From: Deltaproteobacteria bacterium CG_4_8_14_3_um_filter_43_13
Lineage (GTDB): Bacteria; Desulfobacterota; UBA8473
Length of the DNA: 5,128 nucleotides
Direction of reading: 5' to 3'
Assembly: GCA_002782605.1 (NCBI GenBank)
Contig: PFIF01000035.1
Coordinates: forward strand, 1-5,128
Shown here: positions 5,025 through 5,128 of the stretch, piece by piece
How positions within the stretch are numbered: position 1 is the stretch's first letter
Layout: each line of letters begins with the position of its first letter
Notes under the pieces: model-generated
Told to the model about the DNA's origin: nothing
Database searches by the model: none
The model's input: only the letters and a program-made list of their open reading frames with translations
Position numbers and translations under genes: made by a program

Positions 5025-5128
5025 ACGTAACTACTCAGGTAGGCACAAAGGCACAGAGCACCAAAGGCACAAAGTTAGGAAAAAACAACGAAACGACCCT
5101 GCTCCGCTCTGCTTTGTGCCTATGTGCC
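5025..5128. repeat. MITE-like inverted-repeat element, copy 2 (cut by window edge)
   Basis: The left end CGTAACTACTCAG (5026-5038) is identical over 13 bases to the reverse complement of the right end of copy 1 (605-593). It is followed by the 33-bp repeat unit. From about 5111 the sequence GCTTTGTGCC-TATGTGCC is the inverted form of the GGCACAAAG units and begins the right arm, which leaves the window. The loop (about 5075-5110) differs completely from that of copy 1, so ends are conserved and the centre is not. It starts seven bases after the dehydrogenase stop and could act as a hairpin at the transcript end, though it has no U-run of a standard terminator. Confidence 0.7.
5042..5074 (+). 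repeat. 33-bp repeat, direct copy B
   Basis: It matches 458-490 at 32 of 33 bases in the same orientation and has the same four degenerate 8-base units. It lies in the left arm of the second inverted-repeat element, just after the acyl-CoA dehydrogenase. Confidence 0.85.

Overview
The window carries acyl-CoA catabolism genes from an anaerobic bacterium. A syntrophic or sulfate-reducing member of the Desulfobacterota (old Deltaproteobacteria), or a similar anaerobe, fits best. The basis is the gene mix: an acyl-CoA carboxyltransferase, an acyl-CoA dehydrogenase, FdhD, and fragments resembling tungsten aldehyde:ferredoxin oxidoreductase (AOR) and heterodisulfide-reductase-like (HdrD, HdrA, MvhD) proteins. 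The taxonomic call is inference; no rRNA or marker gene is present.

Layout. Positions 1-308 (minus strand) hold the N-terminal 102 codons of a TetR-family repressor that runs off the left edge. The 333-base gap to the next gene contains a perfect ACCAAC-CA-GTTGGT operator-like palindrome, a consensus-like promoter for the repressor, and a roughly 160-bp inverted-repeat (MITE-like) element at 444-605. The plus-strand series then begins: an intact carboxyltransferase (642-2195), a stretch of gene remnants (about 2304-2743), an intact fdhD (2782-3567), a 62-codon remnant joining an HdrA N-terminus to an HdrA/MvhD-like tail (3620-3808), and an intact acyl-CoA dehydrogenase (3840-5018). A second copy of the inverted-repeat family starts at about 5025 and runs off the right edge.

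Interpretation. The repressor probably controls itself and perhaps the plus-strand genes. The carboxyltransferase and dehydrogenase are likely two steps of one acyl-CoA pathway; no biotin carboxylase, biotin carrier or decarboxylase membrane subunit is in view. Between them lies what looks like the wreck of an AOR-HdrD-HdrA-MvhD type electron-transfer cluster, as seen with class II benzoyl-CoA reductases (Bam) and related AOR-Hdr complexes. Each of its genes survives only as terminal fragments joined at abrupt junctions, while fdhD stands whole among them with clearly higher GC. The two repeat copies bracket the whole 4.4-kb module in direct orientation. The most notable points are this serial-deletion graveyard, the intact fdhD within it, the unusual active-site residues of the carboxyltransferase, and the possible repeat-borne promoter.
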